From positions 1 to 39,549 of the forward strand of contig NZ_NBXA01000049.1 of the NCBI RefSeq assembly GCF_003399625.1: DNA of 39,549 bases, in the 5' to 3' direction. A model generated the notes under the pieces. The model ran no database searches. It saw only the letters and a list, made by a program, of their open reading frames with translations, and had not been told where the DNA came from. Below are positions 17,319-25,958 of this stretch, in pieces. The first letter of the stretch is position 1. The number at the start of each line of letters is the position of its first letter. A program made the position numbers and the translations under genes. This DNA is from Subtercola boreus (GTDB lineage Bacteria; Actinomycetota; Actinomycetes; Actinomycetales; Microbacteriaceae).

Positions 17319-17678
17319 AACAGCGCCCACGTAACACCCCCCAGTTCCACCGTCACCTCAAAACCTCAGCTCAGTACCGTTCCGCAAACGCACCGCAGCC
17401 TTAAAACAGGACACGGCGCAGATCGCGGAGAGCTGAGCCGCTAACCCACCCCAACAGAAAAGGACGGAAGCACCGATTGGTGCTTCCGTCCTTTTCTTTG
17501 GTTCTGCGGTCAAACAGTGGCTGTGTCTATTGCGGTGCTGGTGGATTGTTGCGTGTAAAGCGGTGGTTGCAAGTCTTCCTCGAACATGCCCTCAGGAGGG
17601 CTGGTGTAAGGCAGTGGGTCCCCGAGCCTGTTCTCGTCCGTAGAGTCCGCAAACGGCCCGTCTGGTGAGAGTAGGACG
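17319..17678. repeat. Right copy of the duplicated backbone junction
   Basis: 17319-17448 repeats the 3' end of the 323-aa gene without the rest of that gene, so it is a remnant. 17554 to about 17678 is the 3' part of the intact DUF4913 gene and matches about 7661-7785. Between the two blocks lies the terminator that the left copy has lost. The blocks are in the same orientation and order as on the left. Confidence 0.85.
17458..17495. terminator. Strong bidirectional terminator
   Basis: AAAAGGACGGAAGCACC (17458-17474), loop GATT, then its exact reverse complement ending in TTTT (17479-17495). A 17-bp perfect stem with an A-tract on one side and a T-tract on the other ends transcription from both sides. 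It lies between the cassette side and the end of the conjugation operon. Confidence 0.9.
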
Positions 17679-18010
17679 CTCATGTGCGGGTCGCAGTGGC
17701 TGATCCACCAGGTACTTGCGCCCGCTTTCTCGTCGTTACGGGCCGCCTCCCACGCCCGCCACAACGCCTCCATCCGCTGCTGCGCCTCCCTGCTCTCCCA
17801 CCACGCCGCTTTCCATCGTTGCCCGCCCCCTGAGCCTTGGGCGATGACCCGGCGGCGGTAGGTGCCGATGAGCTGCTTACGGACGAACTCATCCGGTGAC
17901 CCGAAATACGTGGACGGCTGCGGCGTCGGCCGCGAGGTGGCGACCGGTGGCAGGGTGGGTGCCGTTGCGGGGTTGTTGCCGCCGAACGGGTCGAAAGCTT
18001 CACCGGTCAT
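17510..18010 (-). CDS. DUF4913-family protein
   Basis: A 166-aa protein with the DUF4913 pattern: a core of aromatic residues (RWKAAWWESREAQQRMEALWRAWEA, residues about 67-91), then WWISHCDPHMSVLLSPDGPF (about 101-120). The function of the family is unknown; it is confined largely to actinobacterial mobile elements, where it commonly lies beside the coupling protein gene. The N-terminus is Pro/Thr-rich and flexible. Its ATG overlaps the VirD4 stop by 4 nt, so it is the last gene of the conjugation operon and ends at the bidirectional terminator. A truncated relative lies at 7636-7785. Confidence 0.85.
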   Translation of the reverse strand: MTGEAFDPFGGNNPATAPTLPPVATSRPTPQPSTYFGSPDEFVRKQLIGTYRRRVIAQGSGGGQRWKAAWWESREAQQRMEALWRAWEAARNDEKAGASTWWISHCDPHMSVLLSPDGPFADSTDENRLGDPLPYTSPPEGMFEEDLQPPLYTQQSTSTAIDTATV

Positions 18011-19845
18011 GAGTGCTCTCCCTCGACCGAGGTTGTGACCAGTTCGGACGTATCCAACGCGGCGGTAGTCGCTGCTACAGGCTGGGCGGGCGCGGGACCC
18101 CCCGCTTGGTGTTGGGTGATGGAGGCGTTGATCTTCTCAACGAGCGGTTTGGGGCCGTCGAACCAGGGCACGGTGCGGAGCATCGCCGCTCGGGCACCAG
18201 AGGACATCATGATTGCCCGACCCGTTCTTCGACCCTTCCGCGGGGTGGGCAGGGTGGACAGCTCCGCTATGTCGAGGATCTTCTCCCGTTTCAGGGCTGT
18301 AGTGGTGGAGCGGACGCCTTTGTTCATGCTCGCGGAGGTGGTCTCGCGGTCGTAAGAGCCGATCAGGTCAGACACCATCCCCAGAAACTCTGGTTCAGCG
18401 ATACCGCCGGCGTACAGTTTCACGTTCGCCGCGGACCAGAGTTTCAGCATGCCCTCCTTCCCGAACACCCCCACACCTTGGGACCAGGACTGGAAGACAC
18501 TCATGATCGGGATGCCGCGGGAGCCGTAGTGGGAGTACAGGTCGGGTAGGTCTCGCCACCGGCACACGTTCGCCGCCTCATCCAGCACCGCGACCATCGG
18601 GGTTTGCATCCTGCCGCCACGGGAGGTGGCGGCGAGTTCTTCGGCGGCCTCGATCGTCGCGGCCGTCAGCGCGAGAACGAGCGGCCCGGCACTGCCGGCG
18701 CCTTCCTTGGACAGGCTGTACAGCGTCCCGGTAGACCGGACGAACACGGCCGGGTCAAACTCTGCTCGGACGTCGCTATGGCCTTGCCGGTTAACCCAGG
18801 GGCGGGTGCTGGTGTCTTTCAGGCACGACGCCATCCGGCGGGCGGTGGAATACACCGAGCCTCGTTCCCGGTGCTCCAACCGGGTAGCGCCCTGCACACT
18901 CTTCGCCATCAGCGTGTACTCACTTGCCGCGAGAATATCGCCCGCTGTCTCATCACCCGGCTTCGTCGTCCACTCGTACACGTCCGTGATCGGCCGGCCG
19001 TCGATCGCGGCCGCGAGAAGGAACCCGGCGAGCAGTTCCCGACCAGAGGGCTCGAAGTGCCCGTCGGTGCGGGCGCCTGGCTCGCTGGAACCAGACGCGA
19101 AGTGCTGCGCCAGTTTCGCCGCCTTGGTATCGTCCGTGACGTACGACAGCGGGTTCCACCACCACCTCGCCGGCTCCACCGCAACCTGCTGCGGATCGAA
19201 CACCCACACGTCCCCAGCCTCCCTGCGAAGACCCCGGGTCGCGTCCAGGACGTCACGCTTGTTTGAGGTCGTGACGACTGCGCCGGGAGCGGCGATGATC
19301 GCTGGGATCACGAACGACGTCGACTTACCAACCCGAGGGCCAGCAAGCAGCAGCATCATGTCTTCGAACGAACAGAACAGCGCCCGCCCGTCGTTCAGGA
19401 GCTTACCGACAGGGATACCGAACGAGTCCTGCACTCCGAGACGTTCCGCTTTCTGTTTCGCTTCCTTGCCCCGCATCTGCGACAACTCGTTAGGGGTGGC
19501 CATGTGCCGGCCCGCCCAATCAACCTGAGTCCGATGCTTCTTCCCCGCGTTCTTGGACACCAGAACCAGCGTCACGAAAAGAACTAGGACGGCGCTAATA
19601 CCGGCCAGGATGAGCGTCGCTGTTGCGGACCACACCAACGCGCCCTTGAAGACGTCAACGACGACAGCGAAGAAGTCCGACGGGTCCGTGCTCATTCCCG
19701 CATTCACCCCATCGACCTGAGACCCCACCCTGACCGATATGTAGATCGTCAACGCGACGATCAGGACGGCGCCGGCCACGAACGCGACACCTAGCCCGTT
19801 CCCCGCCTTACCCGGCTCTTTACGGCGGTTATTCATCGAGCTCAT
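18007..19845 (-). CDS. Type IV coupling protein (VirD4/TraG family)
   Basis: A 612-aa ATPase anchored by two N-terminal membrane spans (residues about 17-40 and 68-97). Walker A is GPRVGKST (169-176) and Walker B is MVAVLDEA (417-424). A TraM-recognition-type C-terminal region follows, with PIMSVFQSWSQGVG. It would bring the relaxase-DNA complex to the secretion channel at the cytoplasmic membrane. The start at 19845 is supported by AAAGGGAC 6 nt upstream. It lies downstream of the virB4-like gene and the small membrane gene, separated by about 100 bp. Confidence 0.92.
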   Translation of the reverse strand: MSSMNNRRKEPGKAGNGLGVAFVAGAVLIVALTIYISVRVGSQVDGVNAGMSTDPSDFFAVVVDVFKGALVWSATATLILAGISAVLVLFVTLVLVSKNAGKKHRTQVDWAGRHMATPNELSQMRGKEAKQKAERLGVQDSFGIPVGKLLNDGRALFCSFEDMMLLLAGPRVGKSTSFVIPAIIAAPGAVVTTSNKRDVLDATRGLRREAGDVWVFDPQQVAVEPARWWWNPLSYVTDDTKAAKLAQHFASGSSEPGARTDGHFEPSGRELLAGFLLAAAIDGRPITDVYEWTTKPGDETAGDILAASEYTLMAKSVQGATRLEHRERGSVYSTARRMASCLKDTSTRPWVNRQGHSDVRAEFDPAVFVRSTGTLYSLSKEGAGSAGPLVLALTAATIEAAEELAATSRGGRMQTPMVAVLDEAANVCRWRDLPDLYSHYGSRGIPIMSVFQSWSQGVGVFGKEGMLKLWSAANVKLYAGGIAEPEFLGMVSDLIGSYDRETTSASMNKGVRSTTTALKREKILDIAELSTLPTPRKGRRTGRAIMMSSGARAAMLRTVPWFDGPKPLVEKINASITQHQAGGPAPAQPVAATTAALDTSELVTTSVEGEHS

Positions 19846-19945
19846 ACTCTTGTCCCTTTACTCGTTCTCTCCACGTGCGCAACAACCAGAACCGCGCTCA
19901 CAGCACACGGCCCACGTCCACACCGGCTCCGGTCAGCGGCCTTTT

Positions 19946-20107
19946 TCATCGCAATGTCCAGACGGTGATGAGGGCCGCCCAGAACGGGACACTCATCGCC
20001 ACACCCATCAGGACGCCCCGGAATGCGGCCGGAGCGTCGAGTTCCTCAGCTTCAATGACTGACGCGAAGGTGCATTCGTGCTGCACCCTCACCGTGGCGG
20101 CCGTCAT
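19946..20107 (-). CDS. Small single-span membrane protein in the transfer operon (53 aa)
   Basis: A 53-residue protein with an acidic N-terminal half (ASVIEAEELDAP) and one C-terminal membrane span (VLMGVAMSVPFWAALITVWTL). Its ATG overlaps the stop of the VirB4-like ATPase as ATGA (20104-20107), which is strong evidence that it is translated. No family is recognised. Its place between VirB4 and VirD4 suggests a small accessory subunit at the channel base. Confidence 0.75.
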   Translation of the reverse strand: MTAATVRVQHECTFASVIEAEELDAPAAFRGVLMGVAMSVPFWAALITVWTLR

Positions 20108-21996
20108 GGCAGGATCTCCACATTCACCGGGTCGGCCGCGCGCCCCGCTCGGGAGGCGGTGTGCCAGAGCTTGTTGGTATCGTTTACTTCCATCTCCGCC
20201 ATGGTCAGCTCGACCCGTATCGGGATACCGGGCCGCCCACCGACTTTGATCAGGAATCGGCCACGGCCGGGAGGTTCGGCCTCGTGGCCGGATACCGGGT
20301 CCCACGCGGGCGGGTCCTGCCATGAGGTGAGCATCGACTGCTCAGACATAGACAACGGCACCGCAGAGGTCAGGAGTGGCATTTCAGCGCCCGGCAGGCC
20401 GCCGCAGACGACCATTCCGGAGCGTTCGACGAACCCTTTCGCTTTCATCTGGTCTTCGGTGGATGCGAGCGAGAGGAGGTCGGACATGGTGTGCGAGATC
20501 ATCGCCAGCCCAACCCCACGGGCACGGTTCAGTCGAGTGAGTGCGTCGACGCGGTCGACCATTCCCCGGCCCGCGCGGAGGGCACGCCAAAGCTCGTCCA
20601 AGATCACGAAGTAGTGCCGGCGTGGTTCCAGCTCGGCGTCCGCCAGCGCGGCCGCGACGTTCACCGTCCCGAATCCCGCGGACCAGCAGGCGAGCAAGAT
20701 CGCAGCTTGCAGGTCGCCTTCGGAGTCATCGATCGAGGACACGTCATAGACCACGGGCCGGTCGCGGCGCATCGGGGTGGTGGTCTGCTGGGAGAACACT
20801 TCGCCGAGCCGGCCGCCGGTGGTGAGGCCGATGAGGGATGCCTCAAGGTTCTCGGTGATGGCTTTGTACCGGGTCAGGTCGCCGCGGTCCAACGCGACTT
20901 GCCGAATCTCGTTCGGTGCCTCCTGGATGACCCGGAGCAGGTCAGCGAGCACCGGGATACCGTCATGCGATTCATCAAGATGTTTCAGCGCCCGGTCGAT
21001 GATCGTTTCCTCCCGGTCTGACGGCGGCTCCGACCGAAGGATCGTCAACAAGGCCGCGATCATCGTGTGCCGGCGGCCGTGCGCGTCAGCAAGAACCTGG
21101 TTCGCTAGCCGCTCCAACTTCACAGCCCGCAGGGTGTGGGCGGTGCCGTCATCGAGTAACCGGGCAATCTCTTCCGGCCTCGTTTCCCCCACCGCATCTT
21201 GCACGGCCGCGTCAGCCAGCCGCCTCGAGGTGGCGCTCTCAGCGGTGAGCCGCGCGGCGGCGTGGTGCGCCTCTCCCGGGTCGAGGATGTTCAGATACCC
21301 ACGTCCCCGGCCGAGGGTGATGACCTGCCCACCGAGCGCCCGGATAAGGTCCACATAGTCCGGTTTCAGATCCCCGAGCACCAGCGGGAGGGTGCCGTAC
21401 CCGGCAAGGCCTGCCGCCATCCGCCTTGTCAGTGACGACTTCCCAAGGCCCGGTTTGCCGAGGACGAACATGGACGGGTTGGAGATGAGGTTCGCTCGCT
21501 GGAACCACGAGATCGGGTCGCAGCAGACCGACGCCCCGGTGGCTAGGTTCTTGCCTAGAGGGACCCCGATCATCGGTGTGCCGGTGCCGACGGAGAACGG
21601 GTACAGGCCGCAGACCTGCACGGTCGTTGCCCGGAATTCATCTGCCGGTTGGATGCTCACGGCCTGCCCGCCGCCGCGGCCCAGCCATCCCGTGGCCGTC
21701 GGCCGCAATGGTCGCTTTGGCGCGGATTCCCGGGCGGTCTTCTTCTTGCCACCCTCGTGCGGAATCGGGCGGGCTCTCCGTGCCCGCTTCGTGACCTTCT
21801 CCCGCACCAGCGGCGAACGGGCCGCTCGAGCAGCTTGATCGGTCGCCGTCTCCTCTTTTGCTACAGCCCTTGCACCGGTTGTCTCCTCACGCGGCAGATC
21901 GCCGTGCGCGGCTGGTACAGCGCCGTCAGGGAAGTCTTTTACTGTCGTCTGGTGGTCGTGGCCGTGGCGGGCACTGAGTTTGGATGTGTTGTTCAT
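20104..21996 (-). CDS. VirB4-like conjugation ATPase (ATPase half)
   Basis: A 630-aa protein. After a basic, disordered N-terminus (residues 1-110) comes a short domain and an AAA-type ATPase with Walker A GKPGLGKSS (180-188) and Walker B YFVILDELW (462-470), followed by LTRLNRARGVGLAMISHTMSDL, typical of VirB4/TraC/TrwK. It lacks the long N-terminal domain of classical VirB4; the upstream SCO6880-type protein may supply that part. ATG 21996 is chosen because GGGAGG lies 6 nt upstream; the longer open frame upstream is not protein-like. The ribosome site shares 13 bases with that of rep. Confidence 0.88.
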   Translation of the reverse strand: MNNTSKLSARHGHDHQTTVKDFPDGAVPAAHGDLPREETTGARAVAKEETATDQAARAARSPLVREKVTKRARRARPIPHEGGKKKTARESAPKRPLRPTATGWLGRGGGQAVSIQPADEFRATTVQVCGLYPFSVGTGTPMIGVPLGKNLATGASVCCDPISWFQRANLISNPSMFVLGKPGLGKSSLTRRMAAGLAGYGTLPLVLGDLKPDYVDLIRALGGQVITLGRGRGYLNILDPGEAHHAAARLTAESATSRRLADAAVQDAVGETRPEEIARLLDDGTAHTLRAVKLERLANQVLADAHGRRHTMIAALLTILRSEPPSDREETIIDRALKHLDESHDGIPVLADLLRVIQEAPNEIRQVALDRGDLTRYKAITENLEASLIGLTTGGRLGEVFSQQTTTPMRRDRPVVYDVSSIDDSEGDLQAAILLACWSAGFGTVNVAAALADAELEPRRHYFVILDELWRALRAGRGMVDRVDALTRLNRARGVGLAMISHTMSDLLSLASTEDQMKAKGFVERSGMVVCGGLPGAEMPLLTSAVPLSMSEQSMLTSWQDPPAWDPVSGHEAEPPGRGRFLIKVGGRPGIPIRVELTMAEMEVNDTNKLWHTASRAGRAADPVNVEILP

Positions 21997-22000
21997 AGTG

Positions 22001-22081
22001 AGCCTCCCGTAAGTGGTTGTGCAGTGAGGATGTGGTTTAACGCCTTCCGGCACCGGGCTTGTGAGCGCCGGTGCCGGAAGG
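22001..22081 (-). promoter_or_regulatory. Hairpin and shared ribosome-site element before virB4
   Basis: On the minus strand, 13 nt after the SCO6880 stop, a perfect 14-bp stem (22068-22081 with 22043-22056, 11-nt loop) is followed by about 40 nt and then CTTACGGGAGGCT (complement of 22001-22013), which leads into the ATG. The same 13-mer precedes rep at 32376-32388. The stem may act as an attenuator or set relative expression of the ATPase. Confidence 0.6.
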
Positions 22082-22094
22082 TAAGGGGCGCCGG

Positions 22095-23615
22095 TCATAG
22101 CGCTTCCCTGACTTCGTTTGGGATCCGCAAATGCCGCGGCAGGATCAGGCCCAGCGGGAGTGCGGCCGCGAACGCGGAGTCCTGCGACCCGAACGCTGGC
22201 CGCATCCGAAGCCGTGCGGCCGCGGTCAGCGAGTCGATCGCGGCGCGTGCGTCCGCTTCGTGCGCCCGGCCTGTGGTGGTTGCGGTGACGATGAGACCGA
22301 AGTTCATCAGCCCTGCCCCTGATGCCTCCTCCGATGCGGTCGCCTGCGCGGAGCGGGTGGACAAGGTCGAGCGTGCGGTGGGCTTGGTTGAGGCGGTGCT
22401 GTTGAACTGCGCAGCGTTCAGATCCGCCTCTACCAACGCTGCAGCGCGGGCCGGGTCGATCGGTCGGTACAGCAGCGTGACCCTTTTTCTCGCGATGTCC
22501 CGGTGTGGGGCCAACAGGCGGGCGAGGATGCCGGACTGCACAACGCCTCGAGGCGGGCTGGTCATCGTCCACGACGTCGACACCGCCCCGTCATGCCGAT
22601 AGGAATCCCAGTGTGCTTCCGCCGCGGCGGGCCCGACGTCGGTCCAGGACAGGTCGGCTTGGTCTCCCGCTGCTTTGGCCTGATCAATCAGTAAGGCCGC
22701 GGCCGGGTCGTATGCGACCCGGATGACTTCGCAGAGCTCCTGAGCGCCGAGCGGCCGCGCAGCGCCGGCGCCGGTGGACGCGAGACTGGACGTGAGTCCG
22801 GGGATGCGTGCGGCGAGGTCCGCCGCTACTTCTGGGGCGCTTCGCTTTTTCCCACCGATCCGAGACGTCGCCGAGAACGTGAGCGCGATGTACGCGCGGA
22901 TTGTTGCGGATCCGATCGGGTAGGACTGCATAACTTCCGTGAGCATGGCCCGGGCAAACTCGGGTGCGTCAGGGTCCATGGACCCTTCTACTTCCCCGCG
23001 AAGCCGGGTTCCGGTGTCGGGTGCGGTCTCGATCGTGACAGAGGCCGCTTCGATGCCGGGTTCGTCGCCGAGGTTCGAGAGCCAGATGCCGTATTCAGCG
23101 ACCTGGTTGTTGACCTGGTCCTGATCCACCAAAGCGGCACCATCCGGTTCGGTTGCGAGAACGATCGTGAAGTGCCGGGTCGCAGGGGTACTGATCAGGG
23201 CGAATCGGCGGCCGTGGGAGTCGTCCCACTCGGTGAGCTGCGACGCCGCGGCAAGCCCGGGGAGTTGAAACGTGCCCCACTTCGCCCGGCCTACGGGGCC
23301 AGAGCGGTAGAGGTTTGCTCCTTTGGATTTGGTGCGTAGCCAGTTCACTCGGACGACCGTCCTTCCCAGGGCTGATTGCCCGTGTTTGTCTTTCACTGAA
23401 ACGGTGAGCAGCACCGCGCCGAAGATCCCTGCGACGATGAGAGCCGGGCCAAGCCCTGCGAACATTGACGCGACGATCGAGGCGACGATGCCGACGAACA
23501 TGACGATCGTGGCCAACTGGCCCAGCCCGCCCAACCCCGCGGTTTGAGGTTTCCGCCAGTTTCCGTAGGTGCGCGGCGCCGTACTGGGCGGGATCGTTGT
23601 TGTTGTTGTGGTCAT
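22095..23615 (-). CDS. SCO6880-family conjugation protein
   Basis: A 506-aa protein with two close N-terminal membrane spans (residues about 33-72), followed by a large soluble alpha/beta region. It matches the SCO6880 family of actinobacterial T4SS loci as I recall it: a basic GNWRKPQTAGLGGLG start, a SALGRTVVRVNWLRTKSKGANLYRSG segment, and the late GVVQSGILARLLAPH. I infer that it combines a PrgI/VirB3-like membrane part with the N-terminal domain of VirB4. It starts 3 nt after the TrbL-like stop and is separated from the ATPase gene by a hairpin. Confidence 0.8.
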   Translation of the reverse strand: MTTTTTTIPPSTAPRTYGNWRKPQTAGLGGLGQLATIVMFVGIVASIVASMFAGLGPALIVAGIFGAVLLTVSVKDKHGQSALGRTVVRVNWLRTKSKGANLYRSGPVGRAKWGTFQLPGLAAASQLTEWDDSHGRRFALISTPATRHFTIVLATEPDGAALVDQDQVNNQVAEYGIWLSNLGDEPGIEAASVTIETAPDTGTRLRGEVEGSMDPDAPEFARAMLTEVMQSYPIGSATIRAYIALTFSATSRIGGKKRSAPEVAADLAARIPGLTSSLASTGAGAARPLGAQELCEVIRVAYDPAAALLIDQAKAAGDQADLSWTDVGPAAAEAHWDSYRHDGAVSTSWTMTSPPRGVVQSGILARLLAPHRDIARKRVTLLYRPIDPARAAALVEADLNAAQFNSTASTKPTARSTLSTRSAQATASEEASGAGLMNFGLIVTATTTGRAHEADARAAIDSLTAAARLRMRPAFGSQDSAFAAALPLGLILPRHLRIPNEVREAL

Positions 23616-23618
23616 GGG

Positions 23619-25199
23619 TTAGTTCCCGTTCTCGTTGCTGCCTGTTGCATCAGCTGTCGCCGCTTTCACAGCACCAGCTGCCGCTTTCGCGCCGTCCGCG
23701 ACTTTCCCAGCGGCTGCGACGCCGATACCGACCGGCCCAGCCGCCGCCGCAGCACCACCTGCAGCCGCTCCCCCTGCCGCAGCTCCGCCACCAGCGGCGG
23801 CGCCGCTACTTGCAGCACCACTGGCGACCGAACCGCCACCAGCCGTACCGCCACCCGACCCGGCGGCCGGCGATAGGCCACCCTTCGCGCCGGCAGCTGA
23901 TGCGCCGCTACCCGACGGGCCATCCCCATGCCCACCCCCACTACTGCTGCTTCCGCCGCTGTTGCTGGCACGGATAGCACCGGTGGCCAGCTCACCGGCA
24001 CCACCGACCGCTGCGGCACCGAGCACGAAGCCCGCTCCCCCTCCCCCGCCACTGCCGACGGAGGAGACGGCGGGGACCATGAACCGCATCAGCGCCGGTA
24101 GGGCGATGAGGGCGATGAGCATGAGAGCGAGCCCGGTGACGATCTGGAACAGACCCGTCCCGTCGGATTTGAACAGGTCCGTCCCTGTCATCCGGAACGC
24201 GGTTGCGTACACGATCGCGGCGGCTGGTTTGTAGAGGATGAATGCGATCGTCCACGCCAAAACCTTTTTGAACCATTGCCGGCCGATCTCGGTGTTCGTG
24301 AACGACGCCGCGATCGGGAAGATCCCGGCGAGGAGGACGAGCATCGCACCGCGGAACACCATCAACGCGATCTGGATGTACGTCATCAGCACCGCGAGCA
24401 GTCCCATCAGGAACAGCCCGATGAGGCCGATGGGTGACAGGGTTGTGAGGCCGATCATGGTGGCGACGTTGGTGCCGAAGCAGTTCGATTCCCCGTTCGT
24501 CACATCGCAGTTCGTTGCGCTGTTCAGGATCGAGACGGAGAACTGATCCCCCGCGACCGTCGCGAGCCGGATTACGACCAGCCCAGCACCGGCGACGGCA
24601 ATCAGGGTGAAGATCCCGCCCATGAGCTCTTTGAGTGGGGTGGCGCGTTGTGTCCACGCCATCCGGGCGGCCGCGATCAGGATCGACAGAATCGCAAGAC
24701 CTGCGGTGTACCACTCAAGGTGTTGTTGCACCCACCCGACGATCGAGGACGCGTTGCTGCCTCGCATGGCTTGGGGCAAGAACCCGGCGACCAGGGCGGA
24801 TGCGGAGGAGAGCAGCACGACGGCTGTCAGGATGATCCCGAGCCGGCCGAGGTGGGCTTCGCCGTCACCGTGCCGGCGACGGCTTGCCATCATCACGCCT
24901 GCCGCGATCAGTGACACAACCGCGATACCCGCACCAACCCACGTGACGTAGCCGAGGATCTGTTCAAATGCCGCCGACCCGGCAGGGACCCCTCCGCCGT
25001 CAGAGCTGCCACCGCCGTCAACGACCGTCACCGGGGACGGGACCCGCACCCACAGGGTGCCAAGGGATGCGAGAGCCTTCCCGAACCCTTCGAAGATGTT
25101 GTTCACGAACTGCTGCAGGGCGTCGTTGGAGGCTTTGGAGATGACATCTCCGACTCCTTCTCCGACTCCGCAGAGGATGTCGCCGAAATCGCATGCCAT
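23619..25199 (-). CDS. TrbL/VirB6-like polytopic channel protein
   Basis: A 526-aa protein with a soluble N-terminus (MACDFGDILCGVGEGVGD), then about seven or eight membrane spans between residues 85 and 400, then a long Gly/Ala/Ser low-complexity tail (residues about 415-510). The topology and tail are those of TrbL/VirB6-type T4SS proteins, which line the DNA path in the inner membrane. ATG 25199 is one base after the preceding stop, so it is translationally coupled; longer upstream readings are out of character. The repetitive tail is typical in actinobacteria. Confidence 0.8.
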   Translation of the reverse strand: MACDFGDILCGVGEGVGDVISKASNDALQQFVNNIFEGFGKALASLGTLWVRVPSPVTVVDGGGSSDGGGVPAGSAAFEQILGYVTWVGAGIAVVSLIAAGVMMASRRRHGDGEAHLGRLGIILTAVVLLSSASALVAGFLPQAMRGSNASSIVGWVQQHLEWYTAGLAILSILIAAARMAWTQRATPLKELMGGIFTLIAVAGAGLVVIRLATVAGDQFSVSILNSATNCDVTNGESNCFGTNVATMIGLTTLSPIGLIGLFLMGLLAVLMTYIQIALMVFRGAMLVLLAGIFPIAASFTNTEIGRQWFKKVLAWTIAFILYKPAAAIVYATAFRMTGTDLFKSDGTGLFQIVTGLALMLIALIALPALMRFMVPAVSSVGSGGGGGAGFVLGAAAVGGAGELATGAIRASNSGGSSSSGGGHGDGPSGSGASAAGAKGGLSPAAGSGGGTAGGGSVASGAASSGAAAGGGAAAGGAAAGGAAAAAGPVGIGVAAAGKVADGAKAAAGAVKAATADATGSNENGN

Positions 25200-25200
25200 G

Positions 25201-25926
25201 TTAGATGCCCGCCCACGGTGTGTATCCGCCGAGGCTCTGCAGCGCCGAAGGCGGGAAAGGTGAAGTGCCGTCGTCGGCAGATGAGATTTTCCAGTCGCCG
25301 TCCAGCCACACGGCGGCCGCAGGGACTGAGACCAGCTGACCGGTGTTTGTCCGCCACGCAAGATCGACGGTGACTGCCGACCCGTCGTAGGAAAGGATTT
25401 TGAAGCCAGCGATCTGCGCGCTCAGTCCCCTATTCGCGGACGTCGACGTTTTCGCGAGAGTTGCGTCGCGGCCGGGGCCGGGTTCTGCGAGCTGCTCGAT
25501 CGCGGCCTTAGCGATTCGGGCGTCGGTGCCGAGCGCCCACCAGTTTGCAATAGCGAACAGCGCACCTTCCGAGGTGTGCGAGTAGCAGGACCGCACACCG
25601 TCAGCGCCAGTCACGCCCGGACCGGCGTCTGGTGCGTCCGGTGCAGCAACCGTCCCAATGATGCTCCACTTCGTTGCCGGTGCGGAAGTGAGGGTCGGCG
25701 CCGTCTCGTAGCCGGCCAGCCCGCATACGCTTGCCGCGGCCGGGTCGATGGTCGCGGTGGCGGTGACGACCGGTGTGGAGGCGGCGACCGGGTTGCTTTG
25801 GTCGCCGCCTCCACCTTGGGAGGTGAAAGCGAGCAGAACAGCCGCGCCCGCGAGGGCACCGACCGTGATCGCGCCGAAGATGAATCCTTTGCGGGTGAAC
25901 GGGTTACGCGGTTCTGCGTCGCTCAT
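25201..25926 (-). CDS. Single-span conjugation protein, VirB8-like by position
   Basis: A 241-aa protein with a short cytoplasmic N-terminus, one membrane span (GFIFGAITVGALAGAAVLLAF, residues about 14-34), a Thr/Ala/Pro linker and an extracytoplasmic domain of about 180 residues. That domain has Trp-rich strands (FAIANWWALG, VDLAWRTN, AAVWLDGDWKI). This is the architecture of VirB8/TcpC-type NTF2-fold proteins, but I see no diagnostic motif, so the assignment rests on order and topology. It sits between the TrbC-like and TrbL-like genes. Confidence 0.6.
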   Translation of the reverse strand: MSDAEPRNPFTRKGFIFGAITVGALAGAAVLLAFTSQGGGGDQSNPVAASTPVVTATATIDPAAASVCGLAGYETAPTLTSAPATKWSIIGTVAAPDAPDAGPGVTGADGVRSCYSHTSEGALFAIANWWALGTDARIAKAAIEQLAEPGPGRDATLAKTSTSANRGLSAQIAGFKILSYDGSAVTVDLAWRTNTGQLVSVPAAAVWLDGDWKISSADDGTSPFPPSALQSLGGYTPWAGI

Positions 25927-25958
25927 GACGTGCCTTTCTTGTACCGGGATGGGGGCGG

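Noticed and set aside
20104-22572. 822-aa version of the VirB4-like protein
   Set aside because: The extra N-terminal part runs into the SCO6880 gene and is Arg/Pro-rich; ATG 21996 has a strong, well-spaced ribosome site.
23619-25199. Plus-strand Ala/Pro-rich frame opposite the TrbL tail as a cell-wall protein
   Set aside because: It mirrors the Gly/Ala low-complexity tail of the minus-strand gene and has no start context or signal.
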